Under the pieces are notes generated by a model. It saw nothing but the letters and a program-made list of their open reading frames with translations. It made no database searches and was not told the origin of the DNA. The translations under genes were made by a program, and so were the position numbers. This document shows, piece after piece, positions 1 to 10,953 of a stretch of DNA of 64,000 nucleotides (position 1 is its first letter; each line of letters opens with the position of its first letter). The stretch is from contig SIJG01000020.1 of assembly GCA_023374025.1 (NCBI GenBank), forward strand, positions 1,725,020-1,789,019, in the 5' to 3' direction. The stretch comes from Heterodera schachtii. Its lineage: Eukaryota > Nematoda > Chromadorea > Rhabditida > Heteroderidae.

Positions 1-1053
1 ATTGGCATAATTATGATCATTTTGTGGGACGAAGTTGTCGTAATTTTGGTAAAAATTCACTTTAAAACTTAATATAGTCGACATATTAGGTGTGGAAATC
101 CGCCAAAAAAAAAACAAAAAATCTTTTACTCCGGCGGGTGAATCCGAACCTGACCACCTCTTAACATGCCAGATACGCAGGGATTCTGCGGCCATAAGCG
201 ATGTCCTAACTGAAATTTGATTTCTGATTCGTGATCACTGATCAGAATAGTTGGGAGTTATATTTATTTGATCAGAAAAACAAATTTTCTTTAATACATA
301 CTCCTATTTATTTTAAAATATGCAACCGCGCGAAAACGGCGGCGCGAAAACGACGGCGCGAAAACGACCCCGACCGCTCAAAAATAGCATTTCTGTGTTA
401 AAATTTTTTGATTTGGTGAAGGTTTTTAGTCCATATAAATCCATATTTTGGGGGTTTTCGGGAATAAAAGCATATTTCGACATTTTTGCTTTTTTAGACC
501 ATATTTAGGCCATTTTTGACAAATTTTACAAGAAAAATGCAAAAAAAAAAAAAGCGAAAAATACACACCTAAAGATAGACTTTTTGGAAATTTTTAAAAA
601 TTACACCCCAAAAATACGAAAAATTTGGGTTTTCGTTGTCATTTTGGGATTTTTAACAAATATTTTCACCATTTTTTTTTTTGTTGCGATTTTTCTTTTT
701 TTAAGTGCGAAATTTTTCTTGAAATTGGCAAACTGGAGGTGTTTTTTATACAACCTACGACAATAAAAAAAAATTGCATTTTTGGATTTTAAATCCATAT
801 TTTTTGTTGTTTGTTGTATTTTTTAAGTTTATTTAAGCAAATATTGAATATATAAACCTTTTTTTTAGGATTTTTGAGGGTTTAAGAGATATATTTTGGC
901 AGTTTTTAGTCCATATTTTGGTCCATATTTGGCCATTTTTGAGCTTTTTAGTCCATGTTTCGTGAACTTTTTTAATCCATATTTTATTTTTATGAAAATT
1001 TTTCAAAAAATGTTTTCTTTATTTTAGGCTACCTAAATTATTATTTTTTCGAA
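1..1053. other. AT-rich gene-free stretch with dispersed repeats
   Basis: No supportable gene. Bases 120-215 are less AT-rich and contain weak tRNA-like boxes (see rejected items). Around 340-375 there is a short repeated GGCGCGAAAACG unit, related to the ends of the fold-back element at 26448-26836. From about 465 to 1000 lies one copy of a dispersed repeat recognised by phrases such as AATACACMCCTAA and by runs of TTTTTAGTCCATATTT. Confidence 0.6.
465..1000. repeat. Dispersed AATACACCCCTAA-type repeat, copy
   Basis: The hallmark is a run reading roughly AAAAATGCAATAAAA, then AATACACCCCTAAGAATCGA, then a second AATACACCCCTAA phrase. Other copies or parts lie near 5760-6780, 18960-19250, 22560-22760, 24000-24450, 25980-26110, 28990-29300, 32240-32700, 36780-37080, 41990-42060, 43900-44060, 48020-48090 and 52900-53160. 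In two places (43695-44299 and 52634-53232) the repeat is the interior of elements with terminal inverted repeats and perfect 8-bp target duplications, so many copies are probably hAT-like MITE interiors. Confidence 0.55.
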
Positions 1054-1239
1054 ATGGCACCCGTCAAAAAAAAGAAAAAATTTTCCTCCGCCGACCAAAA
1101 ACGCCCAATTTCTTCTTCTGCAGCAATTGTTGGGAAGCAACAACAAACGTTGGGCTCACTTATCACATCATTTGGACAACGACGAAGTCTCCGCGTGGCA
1201 AAGAAAAAAAATCATCGAATTTTTTTGAAGAAAATGTGA
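1054..1239 (+). CDS. Candidate lysine-rich small protein or first exon
   Basis: An ATG-initiated frame of 61 codons, less AT-rich than its surroundings. The product starts MAPVKKKKKF and is strongly basic, with a Gln/Ser-rich middle and RRSLRVAKKK near the end, which would suit a nuclear or nucleic-acid-binding protein. Near the end the DNA reads AAAATGTGAGAATTT, which could be a 5' splice site, so this may be a first exon and not a complete gene. I do not recognise the family. It lies 5' of the F-box-like gene but is separated from it by a fold-back repeat and a MITE. It could also be the N-terminal remnant of a transposase. Confidence 0.3.
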   Translation: MAPVKKKKKFSSADQKRPISSSAAIVGKQQQTLGSLITSFGQRRSLRVAKKKNHRIFLKKM

Positions 1240-1317
1240 GAATTTATTAGGTTAAAAATTTAAGAAATTTCATTTCACGTCCGCTTCAAGGCTATCTTTT
1301 GGTTCAGTTTTTTTGAA

Positions 1318-1508
1318 TAAAATTCTGGAAACACACTTTATAAGGCACTAATTTGAGCCGCTGAGTACGAAAATGTGTAATTTTTGAGTTTTTAAAAAAA
1401 TGTTCGGGTTCGGGATTCGAAATTGGTCGAAAAGGTGGTCAGATTGGTACGCAGCGGCTCAAATTAACCTTAGAAATGTGTTTCCAAAATTAAAAAAAAA
1501 ATTAGGAC
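1318..1508. repeat. Fold-back repeat with inverted arms
   Basis: The left arm (about 1318-1370) and right arm (about 1448-1508) are inverted copies. TTTGAGCCGCTGAGTAC in the left arm matches the complement of GTACGCAGCGGCTCAAA in the right. The same arm type, with GCTGAGTACGAATCCGGCC, occurs in the larger element at 41405-41978 and inside 50161-50982. Confidence 0.55.
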
Positions 1509-1516
1509 CAATGGAC

Positions 1517-1903
1517 CAAGGGCGTAGCAAGACCCTTGGCTTCGGAGTGGGCTGAAGTCAAAAATTCGATTTTTAGGGGTGTGTTTTTTTTGTTTTTTTT
1601 TTTGGTTTGTTGGAATCCCGAATTATGGGGTGTATTTTACAAAATTTTTCACCGTTTTTCGCCAAAAAATTAATTTTTTTTTTTTTTTTGCCATTTTGGC
1701 CTCCATTTTTCAAAAATATAGTAAAATTGGGGTCCGGCGGTGCCGATAGGCGCCGCAGGGAAAATTTTTTATATTTTAATGCAATTTTGTTAAAAAAATT
1801 GCTTAAAATTCACAAAAAAATTACTGAAAATTTTTACTTTTTTGGGTTCGGGGGGGGGGGGGGGGGCTTTACCCCCCTCAGCCCCCCCCTGCCTACGCCC
1901 TTG
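1517..1903. mobile_element. MITE-like element with CAAGGGCGTAG termini
   Basis: This 387-bp element starts CAAGGGCGTAGC and ends CTACGCCCTTG, an inverted repeat of at least 11 bp. The flanking 8-mers are CAATGGAC (1509-1516) and CAATGAAC (1904-1911), a target duplication with one mismatch, as expected for the hAT superfamily. The right-hand copy contains the ATG of F-box-like copy 1. The interior holds long T and G runs and one copy of the GC-rich hairpin (about 1734-1757). Related ends occur at 53396-53566, and a left end only near 41122. Confidence 0.65.
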
Positions 1904-1905
1904 CA

Positions 1906-4900
1906 ATGAACCGAAAGATTGCCCCCGCTTCAACATTTTTCAGTTGGATTTGCAGCGAAGTTTGGATGGATATTTTGCCGTTTTTCCGTCTTCGTCAACT
2001 CGGCTTCAAATTGGCACTTCTTTCGCCCCGTTTCAATGCTTTGGTGGACAAACATTTCGATGGCAAAAGCGAATTGACAATTTCGCGACGTGTCATAATT
2101 CGAAAGATCGGAACAGAACCGAAACAATGTGCTGTTATGAAGAGCAAGCCAATGCCCGACCATCCGCTGAACAACAAAATCCGCTTTAATTACCTTCGGA
2201 TTGAGTAATTAAAATTATTAATTATTTTCTAAATTTTTTTTCTTGAAATTTTCTTATAAAATTTCTAAGATTTTTTCTTAAAAAGTTTCTAAGTTTAATT
2301 TTTTTATTGTCTAGTCTATGATTTTTTATCGAATACTTGATTTTTGAAAAATTTTTAATCTATTTTCTTGGATATAAAAATACGTTGATCAACACTGATC
2401 ACGATTGTTACTCGTATTTGGTCAATTTTGACGCATGTCATATTTAAAAAATAAATGTTTTTTTGTCGGGATCACAATTCCGTAACATTGCCTTCATTGT
2501 TCAGTTACATTGACCATGCCGTCATCACTTTTCTGCGTGCCAACCAGCAAACATTTGACAAAGGCATCAATTTGGATGTGCAAATGCCTTACCCTTATAA
2601 TGCCAACAAAGTCCAGCCAAATTGGGATGATTTTGCCCGTGAAATTTGGCCAATTGTTGCGCCAAACATCCGCCATTTGTCCTTTTCCAATGGCCTTCAT
2701 TTGGCCCATTTGCGTCTGTACGCTTCGCCGTCATTTCTCTCCAATCTCGACATTGTGTCAATCGATTCGCACAATTTGTTGCCCGCGGCGATTGCGATTG
2801 CTGATGATGGTCCATATGCTTCAACTGTTGGCCAAGCGCTGTCCAAATGGTTGCACACGCCGACGAGAAGCGATGGAAAGCCAAAGCGATTGAGTTGCAG
2901 TGAATTTGGTTATCCGTCAAAAGCCCAAAGATTGATCAAAAGTTTCAAAGAGGTGTGGTGGTGACAAATGTTTTTTTCGTAAAATTTTTTCCTTAAATTT
3001 TCTTATAAGAAATTTTCTAAGATTTTTTTCTTGAAAAATTTATATGTTTGAATTTTTTTTTAAATTTCTGCGGCGAGATTTTGTCCCGTCCCCATTCCGA
3101 GGCCCAAAAAATTTTTCATGAAGTCGGAATTTTTCAAAAATTTAGCGATGGACAGCCAAAGCGATTGAGTTGCAGAGAATTTGGTTATCCATCAAAAGCC
3201 AAAAGATTGATCAAAAGTTTCAAAGAGGTGTGGTGCAGGGATGGAATTCCGAGGGGGTTACACGCCAAAATCTCGCCGCAAAATATCAAAAAAAAAATTT
3301 CAAACTTAGAAATTTTTCAAGGAAATTTGTTAAGTTTTTCTTGAAATTTTTGAACTTTTTCATAAGATTTCAAAAAGAATTTTGTCCCTTCCCCATTCCG
3401 AGGCACAAAAATTTTTCGGAAGTACAGAATTTTATGGAATTTTATATTATTTTTGAATTTGTTTTTTGGGACAGTTACACCCTTTTTCCGGCGCTTTGGG
3501 AAACAGATTTTGTAGAAAAGTTGCTAATTTTTGAAAGAAAAATTCAGAAAAATTCCGATTTTTTGTCATAAATTTCGGAATTCCGAGTGCCCAAAAGTTT
3601 TCGGGAGTCGGAATTCCGAGTGCCAAAAAATGTCGGAGTATGGTGGCAATGTTTTTGTAAAATTTTTGGATTAAATGCCATTTGCTTTCGTTTTCCATTT
3701 TTTTATAGAAATTTCTTGATGATGCCACCACTTCTTTTGCCTGCTGCTTCATCATTCGAATTTGTCTTGACCTTTTTGAATCAACCGAAATTACGCCATT
3801 TGAATTGATGAACGAACGGACCAACGAAATGCTGACATTGGAGAAAGAGAAGAACGAAGACGACGACAATTATGAAAATGCCATCGATGTTAATTTTGTG
3901 TTGAAGCGATGGCAAATTGGGCGGACGATTCAATGGGAGGAGGACAAAAAGACGAACAATTTGAACAATGTCATCTTTGTGCTTAATGAATTTGGGTGAG
4001 TAAGGCAATAGCCTTTGGCATTGTTAAACTGGCACTAATTGGGTTTGGGTCTGTCCCCTTTTGGGTACACACCAAAATCTCACCGCAAAAAATTCAAACA
4101 GAAAATTTTTCAAGGGAAAAATCATTAAAAAAAATTTATAAGAAAATTTAAAGAAAAAAAAAATCATTGTTAAGTTTTTCTTGAAATTTTTTTTTTTGAA
4201 ATTTCTGCGGCGAGATTTTGTCCCGTCCTCCCCCCCCCCTTTTAGTCAAAATTTTTTTCTTTTTAAAATGACCAGAAAACAAGTATCCGGAGGTTGCGAG
4301 ATTTTGTCCCGTCCTCCCCCCCCCCCTTTTAGTCAAAATTTTTTTCTTTTTAAAATGACCAGAAAACAAGTATCCGGAGGTTTTCGAGGTCTTTGATCAC
4401 GAATATGGCATCCATTCCGACCAATTCGGGATCCCTGACCCAAATTTGAACAAAAAAGTCGAAAACTCAAATTATACATTATTGCTTTAAAATTGATTAA
4501 AACAAGCTAAAAGTATTCACAAATCATCGAAACATCAAAAAATGATCATTTTATTCATATTCGAACATATGTAAAGCAAATTATCGAAAAATTCAAATTT
4601 TCAACTGTTTTTTCGAGTTTGACTTCGGGGTTCGTAATAGGCCAAAATAATTGTCATATTCGTGATCAACGACCTCAAAAACCTCCGTATACTTGTTTTC
4701 TGGTCATTTGAAAAAGAAAGAAATTTGAAAAATTTTGACTAAAATGGGGACCCAAACCCAATTAGTAGTGCTGCCCGAGACTCTCGGTCTCGAGTCTCGA
4801 CTCGAGAAAAGTCTCGGGTTTTTTGGGTCTCGGTATCGGGTCTCGGGGTCAAGTCTTGGAATCGGTCTCGAGTCTCGGGGTCAAGTCTCGGTCTCGAGTC

Positions 4901-5033
4901 TCGGGAAATTTTCGGTCTCGAGCAGCACTACCAATTAGTACCGTTAAACTGTTCAGCAGATTCAAATTGCCCTTATTAATTTAGGCCATTGTCTCCACCA
5001 AAGTCGGCCAAATTGAGGCAAAGATTTGTCTGA
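1906..5033 (+). CDS. F-box-like family protein, copy 1 (probably damaged)
   Basis: Exons by comparison with copies 2-4: 1906-2204, 2505-2952, 3709-3995 and 4985-5033; every phase is compatible and the frame is open throughout. The product has an N-terminal F-box-like motif (WICSEVWMDILPFF, then LALLSPRFNALVDKHFDGKS), a middle region from YIDHAVITFLRANQQ to KSFKE, and a C-terminal domain with ITPFELMNERTNEMLTLE. F-box proteins usually bring substrates to SCF ubiquitin ligases; in plant-parasitic nematodes such families are large and their roles mostly unknown. In the other copies the start codon lies in an 11-nt exon; here that donor is lost and a shortened intron is read through in frame. Introns 3 and 4 are filled with transposons and an exon-tail duplication. 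A MITE replaces the promoter-proximal sequence, so expression is doubtful. Confidence 0.6.
3144..3234 (+). repeat. Duplicated tail of F-box exon 3 within intron
   Basis: This segment repeats 2869-2957 almost exactly, from AGCGATGGA through AAAAGTTTCAAAGAGGTGTGG. It includes the exon end and the GTGTGG 5' splice site. The first copy is taken as the real exon end. The second lies in the intron and runs directly into a CAGGGATGG-type MITE end. Confidence 0.75.
3236..3640. mobile_element. CAGGGATGG-type MITE, right end decayed
   Basis: It starts CAGGGATGGAATTCCGAG, the terminus of the family that is complete at 14010-14793. The interior has the repeated GGAATTCCGA and AAAATTTTTCGGAAGT phrases of that family. 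I could not find a clean right terminus; the similarity fades near 3640. It lies in intron 3 of F-box-like copy 1. Confidence 0.5.
4062..4757. repeat. Inverted/tandem repeat cluster in F-box intron
   Basis: Two tandem units (about 4200-4290 and 4291-4390) each carry GCGAGATTTTGTCCCGTCC, a C run, TTTTAGTCAAAATTTTTTTC and GACCAGAAAACAAGTATCCG. The right end (about 4685-4757) is an inverted copy of the same sequence. The GCGGCGAGATTTTGTCCCGT phrase also occurs near 3070, 36410 and, with changes, 46230, so this is a dispersed inverted-repeat family. No coding content. Confidence 0.55.
4766..4930. mobile_element. 165-bp hAT-like MITE, TAGTGCTGC termini
   Basis: It begins TAGTGCTGCCCGAGA and ends TCTCGAGCAGCACTA, which are inverted repeats. 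The 8-mer CCAATTAG stands on both sides (4758-4765 and 4931-4938), a perfect target duplication. The interior is a chain of GGTCTCGAGTCTCGG units. Partial copies of the right end lie near 13080-13115 and 33460-33530. Confidence 0.8.
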
Positions 5034-5310
5034 AAATGAATCCCGGGCCCAGCGGAGAGCAGCAGAAGAAATGAATTATTAGGAAATGAGATTTATTCTG
5101 CTGATCGATCATTATAAATGGAATTTATCTGTTCATTGCATCTCACATTTATTTGTTGCTTCTTTGTTTGAACACATTTAATTTGATTGAATTTGTGGGA
5201 CTTTTACGCAAAAATTTTTGCTTTAAAAAATTGTGCTGTCGTAAAGGGGTCGAAACGGGTATAAACGAATGCCGGATTCGACCCCGAAAAAATTTTTAAA
5301 ATTCATAAAC

Positions 5311-5431
5311 AATCAGCGAGTTCGCTCATCGGCGAGTCAACCATCGGCGAGTTGTTTAATCGGCGAGTCAACCATCGGCGAGTTGTTTAATCGGCGAGTC
5401 AACCATCGGCGAGTCAACCATCAGCGAGTTT
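5311..5431. repeat. Minisatellite, ATCGGCGAGT units
   Basis: Tandem units of about 16-17 bp alternate ATCGGCGAGTCAACC with ATCGGCGAGTTGTTTA, giving at least seven GGCGAGT or AGCGAGT repeats. The frame through it is open, but the translation is only a repeating Ser/Gly/Glu/Arg pattern, so I do not call it coding. Confidence 0.8.
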
Positions 5432-6826
5432 GTGGCTGCGAGTTTACCGTACCCCAAGAAAAAACCTCCCTCGTCAATTTCTGTAAATTTTCGCGCTATT
5501 TTTGATAATTTGGAAAAAATGCACTAGGACCATTTCTTCCATTCAATAGCTGACAATGAGTAGTAATCTTTTTCATTATCAAAGTTAATAGATGATTTGA
5601 TCAATTTAATTAGCTATCTTATCAGCAATTCTCTCTCTCTCCCCGTTTGGCCAGGAACATTTGGACGCACTTTTTTGGGCGCCAGGTGGATGTTCAGCCG
5701 CTAATATATTTCAATTCGAAGAAATTTGGATCAATTTTTTGATTTTTCGAAAAAATCCTTAACAAAAATGCAATAAAAAAAATAAATAAACCCCTAATTA
5801 AATGGCTCGAAAAATTCCAGAAAATACACCCTGAAGAATTGAAAAAAAATTTCCAAAAATTTATCCCGAAATTAATATTTGTTCTTAATAAAAATTTATG
5901 GTTTAAAAATTAATGCTTATTCGAAAATAAAGTAAAATAGTTAATAATTTCATTTACAATTGAATTTTTGTGTTTTTATGTGTTTTGCTACCTATAAAGC
6001 GTTAATAAAAAATTTGATTTGCTTATTTTTGTGCCTATTTTGCTGTTTTTTCTGCGTTTTTAGGTGCCTATTTCGTGATTTTTGTATCTTTTTTTTTACT
6101 TTCAACAAGCTGGCAATTTATTTATTTTGTATGCTTAGCTATTTTTAGAAGTTTTTGGGCGATCCAAATTCAAAAAGTTGATCATTAGTAGGGCTCCAAT
6201 TTATAGTTTTTTCACTATTTTTTTCTGAGCTTTCCATAGCCTGAAATGCACGAAAAACATGTTTTTTAGGGGGGATTAAGCTACTTTTCGAGTTATTAGC
6301 AACTATTTTATAGTTTTTATTTTTAGCAACTAAAAAACTATAAAATTTTTGAAAAAAAGTATTTTTAACTATTTTGGCGTTTTGCCCAAAATTTGTTAAC
6401 AAAAATGCAATAAAATGGAAAAATACACCCTTAACGATCAACTTTTTGAAAATTTTCAAAAATACCCCCTAAGAATCGATTCAAAATTTTTTTCAAAAAT
6501 ACACTTCGAGAAATGAAAAATTTCTAAAAAAATTCAGCTCCAAAATTTATTTGTTTATTTTGTTGATGATAATTTTTGATTTTGAAAATTATTTATATTT
6601 TAATGACTTCGGCAAAATGTTTTTGTTTTTTGAAGAAAATTTTCGATTTTACACCCTTAAATTCGGAACTTTTTAGCAATTATTTACACATTTTAGTAAC
6701 TATTTTGGGGTTTTTTAGAAACTAAAAACTAATTATTTTGGCAGTTTTTAGCAACTGTAAATTTGAGCCCTAATCATTAGTCCTTTGACCGACCAATTAG
6801 CGATTTTTCGCGTCCAACTAACTATC

Positions 6827-6935
6827 GAATGATACCAAGAATGTTTAATTTGGTTGACCTTAAGAAAAATTATGACTATTTTTTTGTCGAAAAACAGTAC
6901 GAGTTGGGGCAGTACGAGTTGGGTTTCGTGCATGT
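6827..6935. repeat. Half of a fold-back element (CAGTACGAGTTGG arm)
   Basis: The sequence from CGAATGATACCAAGAATG to CAGTACGAGTTGGG matches the right arm of the fold-back element at 51578-51972, including the doubled CAGTACGAGTTGGG unit. No inverted partner is visible next to it. Confidence 0.6.
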
Positions 6936-7605
6936 ACCAATACTTACAATTACATTTTCTCATTTTGAATTCTATTTAAATTTTAAAATGTCTAAAAAAT
7001 GTTCCAGATTTTTTAAACTTTTCCGTTTTTGAATTCTTGGTCTATTTTTTTATTACGCATCCAATCAGGACTAAACCCAACTTGTATTTTAGCCATTTAA
7101 AATTTAAATAGAATCAAAAAATGTGAAAATGAAATTGTAATTATTGGTACATGAAAATCAGTGTTCGAATCTGTGATTTGAGAAGATTTTTCTTGATAAT
7201 TTTCTTTTTTAAATCAGATTGGACAAAAAACCCTTCCATTTCCATAGAATAAACCAGGGTTACCCTTGAAAATTTCCCGAAATAAGAACATCTCTGGTCA
7301 AAAATAATATTTTAGTGTCAAAAATAAGACATTTTAAAACACGCTTCAAGAACTTTAAATCGCATTTTTATTCAACAAAATCAAGCATTGGCAAAATATT
7401 TCTCGACGACAACTATTTTACTGAGCAATTCCGGCTTAGAAATGAGAAATTTATACATTCCCGAAAATGGGTTTTAACAATTTTGTGGAAAACATAAGCA
7501 ATTTGTAAATTTCAGTGCGTTTAGAATCAAAAAAATTAGATTTTTAACAATTTGTTTCGGCGCATTTTTCCGAAAAATTTTGGGAAGTATGCGAGGGGAG
7601 AGAGT

Positions 7606-7631
7606 CCGGCGGTGCCGATAGGCACCGCCGG
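7606..7631. repeat. Conserved GC-rich hairpin (one of ten sites)
   Basis: CCGGCGGTGCC and GGCACCGCCGG form a perfect 11-bp stem around a GATA loop. The same hairpin, with few changes, occurs at about 1734-1757, 8508-8533, 8644-8666 (decayed), 14435-14460, 14572-14597, 16660-16685 (reverse), 22263-22288 (reverse), 33226-33251 (reverse) and 35273-35297 (reverse). The flanks are also alike: an AAAATTTT-rich side with a TTAACAAATT phrase, and a GGACCC-type side. Confidence 0.8.
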
Positions 7632-8015
7632 GGAAATTTTTGAACTTTTTAGTGCACTTTATGAACAAAAAAAAAAGTCAAAAAAGGACATAGTTTACGA
7701 TAATTATTAAAATTGTGATTGAATTTCCATCAAAAAAAACATTAATTTTGAAAAATGAGTAAATACTTGGGTGGAACTGATCCAACGCAAAAATAAGGAA
7801 CAAAACCAAGAACACAACCCACTGGACAACACATACATATGTTAACAAAATTTCCAGGCCTGGATCCAGGTCCAGGCCGAGCTCTAGATGGAAGTGTTAC
7901 GCCGAGAGAATTATTATTATTTTTGAAAATTGCCAAAATGAAAAAATGTCTTTTTACTTAATATATAAAAATATTAAATGTCTTATTTATTTATTTTATT
8001 TTTTGTCTCTTCCAG

Positions 8016-10482
8016 TCACAGTTGATGATTAGAGACCGGACGACTGGGGTCGGAGGGATCCCGAGTCGGGATCCCGACTGAATCCCGATCCCGACCAATC
8101 CCGAACATTTTGGAAAAACGATCGGGACGGATCCCGAATCGGGATTCCGATCGAATCCCGATCCCGATCAATCCCGAAGATTTTTTTCGGGATCCCGCGG
8201 GATTATCGGGATTTGCTAAAATCCAATTTTTTTTTAAAGTTTGTGCCAAGTTTTGTTCAAATGCTTATCGAGTATCATGTCTAAAAATCAGATTTTAGGA
8301 CCAAAAATTAGAACATTTAACAACATAACTTTAAATAGTTTTTTACAATTTAATTAATATCAATTTTTGTATTTTCGCCTCCTATGATCAGTTTTAACAA
8401 TTTGAGGATAATTAGCAAATCGTTATGTGCATCGGAATGAAAAAATCAGATTTTAAAGAATTTTTTGCTGAGAATTTTTCAAAAACTTTAGAGGAACAAG
8501 ATGGAGGCCGGCGGTGCCGATAGGCTCCGCCGGAAAAAATTTTTGTAATTTTTGATGCAATTTGTTAACAGATTTTGTCCAAAAACCCCAATTTTTTAGC
8601 GATTTTGAGCAAATTTTTCAGGAAAACTAAGGATTTTTAGAGTCCAGCGGTGCCGTTATGCACCGAAGGAAAAATACTCAGACAACAATTTCTAATCTAA
8701 TTTATTAGACAAAATTCTTAGAAATTGTTGTGCATGAAACTACCTAATAAGATTTAAAATATTATTTAAGGAATTAAAAAAAAAATTTTGATAATTCTTT
8801 TTTTAAAGGAACAAAAGTCACAAAAATGGCCAACCTTTGCGTCAAATTTTGAAAAATTTCACAAGTATTTTAGACTCATGAAAATTTTTTGGGATTTTAA
8901 GGGATTTTTAAAGAAAAATAAGCAAATTTTTAATTTAAAATTCAAGGTCTTAATTTAAAAAATGAGATTTTTTCCAAAAATTATCGTGACTTCAATCCCG
9001 CGGGATCCCGCGGGATTGGTAAAATGGTCGGGAGGGATCCCGATTCGGGATCCCGATGAAATCCCGATCCCGATCAATCCCGATGAATTTAAAAAATCGT
9101 TCGGGACGGATCCCGAGGTCGGGATCCCGAATTTAATCCCGCGGGATCCCGAAGAAATCCCGCGGGATCCCGATCCCGTCCGGTCTCTATTGATGATGCT
9201 GCCAATTCAACTGTCCGTGCGCTGCACACACTTTGCCAAGTAATTTTCAGAAATTAATTGGCCATTTAAAAACGCAAAAACAATTTTTTTTTTTTCGTTC
9301 GCTGATTTTGAATAATTTTTTTTTGCTGGTTTATCCCTTCTCTATTCAAAATCAAAAAAAGAGTCAAAACGAGAATTTGCCGAAACAAGAAATTTTTGAG
9401 AGAAATGAGGTTTAAAGTTTTGGAGCCGAAATAAAATTTGGATTTTAATGAGCGCCGTAAATTTTCATACCCAAAAAGAATTCATTGGTCCCTCCTACTG
9501 CCCCATGACATTTTAAATTTTTTTACGACGCGCTTTTCAAAAAAATGGGAAAAAATGCGGCGGTAAATTTTTTTTAGTTTTAATTCTTTGGTTTTCCATA
9601 AAAAAATTTTCTGTGTCCATTGAGCGCCGTAAATTTTTCAGGCACAAAAAAAAGCGCTGATCGAATTGTGAAATTTCCATCCCATCAAAAACTTTGTGCC
9701 TCCGCTGCCCCACGACATTTTGCTGTCCTTTTACATTTCGTCCGTCAAAAGTGTGTGTGCCGCAAATCAGGTGGCATCGGCGCAGGCGGGGACGGCATCA
9801 AACGGCGCGCGCCGCGGCGCACCGACGGCCGTTGGCACTGCCGCCGGCGGATGGGCTGCAACGACATTGACACAGCAGCCAAACAACAGTAACGGTGGAT
9901 TGGCGATGGCGTCAAGTTAGGTGTGGTAAATGATGGGTTTTCGAAATTTCACTCATCCCTCGGTTTGTGTTTTTCTACCTTTCTCTACTGGCACGCCCGT
10001 AGCTTAAAAATTCGGAGGGACGAATCCGAAGGTCTTTGGGGGCCCTGCGGTGGTTGGTTGCCCGCCGTGAAAATTTTTTTTTTAAAAATTTTAATGCTAT
10101 TTGTTAAGAAATTGTATTTTTTCAAAATTTGCCCATTTATAAATTTTTCATTTCTTGTGGCCTGTTTCAATCACCCCCCTTCTCGGTGTTATCTTTATTT
10201 TCAATTCAACTTCATCCGTTCCGCAGTTTGATCCAAATTTAATCACTCGGCTGGATTAAAAAATTTTTTTACGTTATTCCCAGGAAATTTCGGGGGTGAC
10301 GGCGTCTATTTTTGAGCGTTTTCTGCTCTCTTACCATTTTTTGTTTATTCAGATTTTCCAAGCCGAATGCCTTGTGCCGCGTTTGGTCGAAATTGTCCAT
10401 TTGCTTGGCACAGCGTTTGCCATTGTGCACGATTTCACCGCCAATTTTGGCCTTGCCATTGCGCACAATGGGGACACAACAT
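8016..10482 (+). pseudogene. Rogdi-like gene remnant, copy 1
   Basis: Three exon-like pieces: 8016-8029 plus 9198-9239 (split by a MITE), about 9645-9910, and about 10359-10482. The middle piece encodes NFVPPLPHDILLSFYISSV; the last encodes AECLVPRLVEIVHLLGTAF. From memory these match the two most conserved C-terminal stretches of Rogdi, a leucine-zipper protein linked to V-ATPase assembly (RAVE complex): a PxLPxDLL motif and a VECxxPWL motif about 60 residues later. The low-complexity Ala/Gly/Thr linker between them is also where Rogdi is variable. Damage: a TGA at 9669-9671 in frame just before NFVPPLP, and the 1160-bp insertion in the upstream exon. A further partial repeat of the PPLPHD sequence sits near 9485-9515. 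An inverted copy lies at 17640-18660. The assignment rests on two motifs only. Confidence 0.45.
8030..9189. mobile_element. 1160-bp hAT-like element, TAGAGACCGG termini
   Basis: It starts TAGAGACCGGACG and ends CGTCCGGTCTCTA. The 8-mer TTGATGAT flanks both sides (8022-8029 and 9190-9197), a perfect target duplication inside a Rogdi-like exon. The subterminal parts are dense in CGGGATCCCG and AATCCCGATCCCGA units. The centre carries two GC-rich hairpins about 136 bp apart, the spacing also seen in the unrelated element at 14010-14793. No transposase frame. Confidence 0.85.
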
Positions 10483-10953
10483 GATTGATCATTGATATTG
10501 ATACTGTACAACGTATTGTAACTGATACACTCACACAGAGAATTTGTATTGGTTACGGTACCCAACGATTTGAATAATTTTTGAAGCCACAAATTACCCC
10601 CAAATGGTAGATGATTACATTAACTTTGATGAATGAAAATTGAACTATTTGAAAAACCAATGCCGCCCAAAAACGCTTTCTATGCAAATTTTTATGTGAA
10701 TTCTTATCTTACTAACTCAAATAAAATAATTTGTGTTACTAACTTCGACTTTTAAAAATCTGATTTCTCAGTTTAATTAATTTTGCGCACTTTTTGTTGA
10801 CTCTTAAAAACCATTCAATTTTTTTGTGCTTTAATTTAATTATTGTGCCAAAAATGTGCAGCATTTTTCGGCTTCCGACCATCCGACTCCGATCAAAGCT
10901 CGGATTGATCAGTTTGCACACGTCCCACCCCCCCTACAAATCAGTTTCTACCG

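Larger units (their letters stand above)
5034..8015. other. Repeat-rich intergenic stretch
   Basis: No gene recognised. It contains a minisatellite (5311-5431), part of a fold-back family end (about 5560-5640, compare 15158-15447), decayed AATACACCCCTAA repeat material (5760-6780), half a fold-back element (6827-6935), a GC-rich hairpin (7606-7631) and a palindromic CCTGGATCCAGG segment near 7857. Frames over 60 codons here are low-complexity Phe/Lys/Asn chance ORFs. Confidence 0.6.

Noticed and set aside
120..215. tRNA-like boxes on the minus strand (TGGCCGCAG and GGTTCGGATTC)
   Set aside because: No acceptor or T stem pairs properly; only the boxes look right.
5311..5431. CRISPR-like array
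   Set aside because: Units of 16-17 bp without unique spacers in a eukaryotic sequence; a minisatellite.
7606..7631. Hairpin as a Helitron 3' terminus
   Set aside because: Helitrons need CTRR about 10 nt after the hairpin; the following bases are GGGAAATTTTT at most sites and no TC start was found.
10269..10592. 107-codon minus-strand ORF
   Set aside because: It is antisense to the Rogdi-like last exon, whose plus-strand frame has the recognisable motif.
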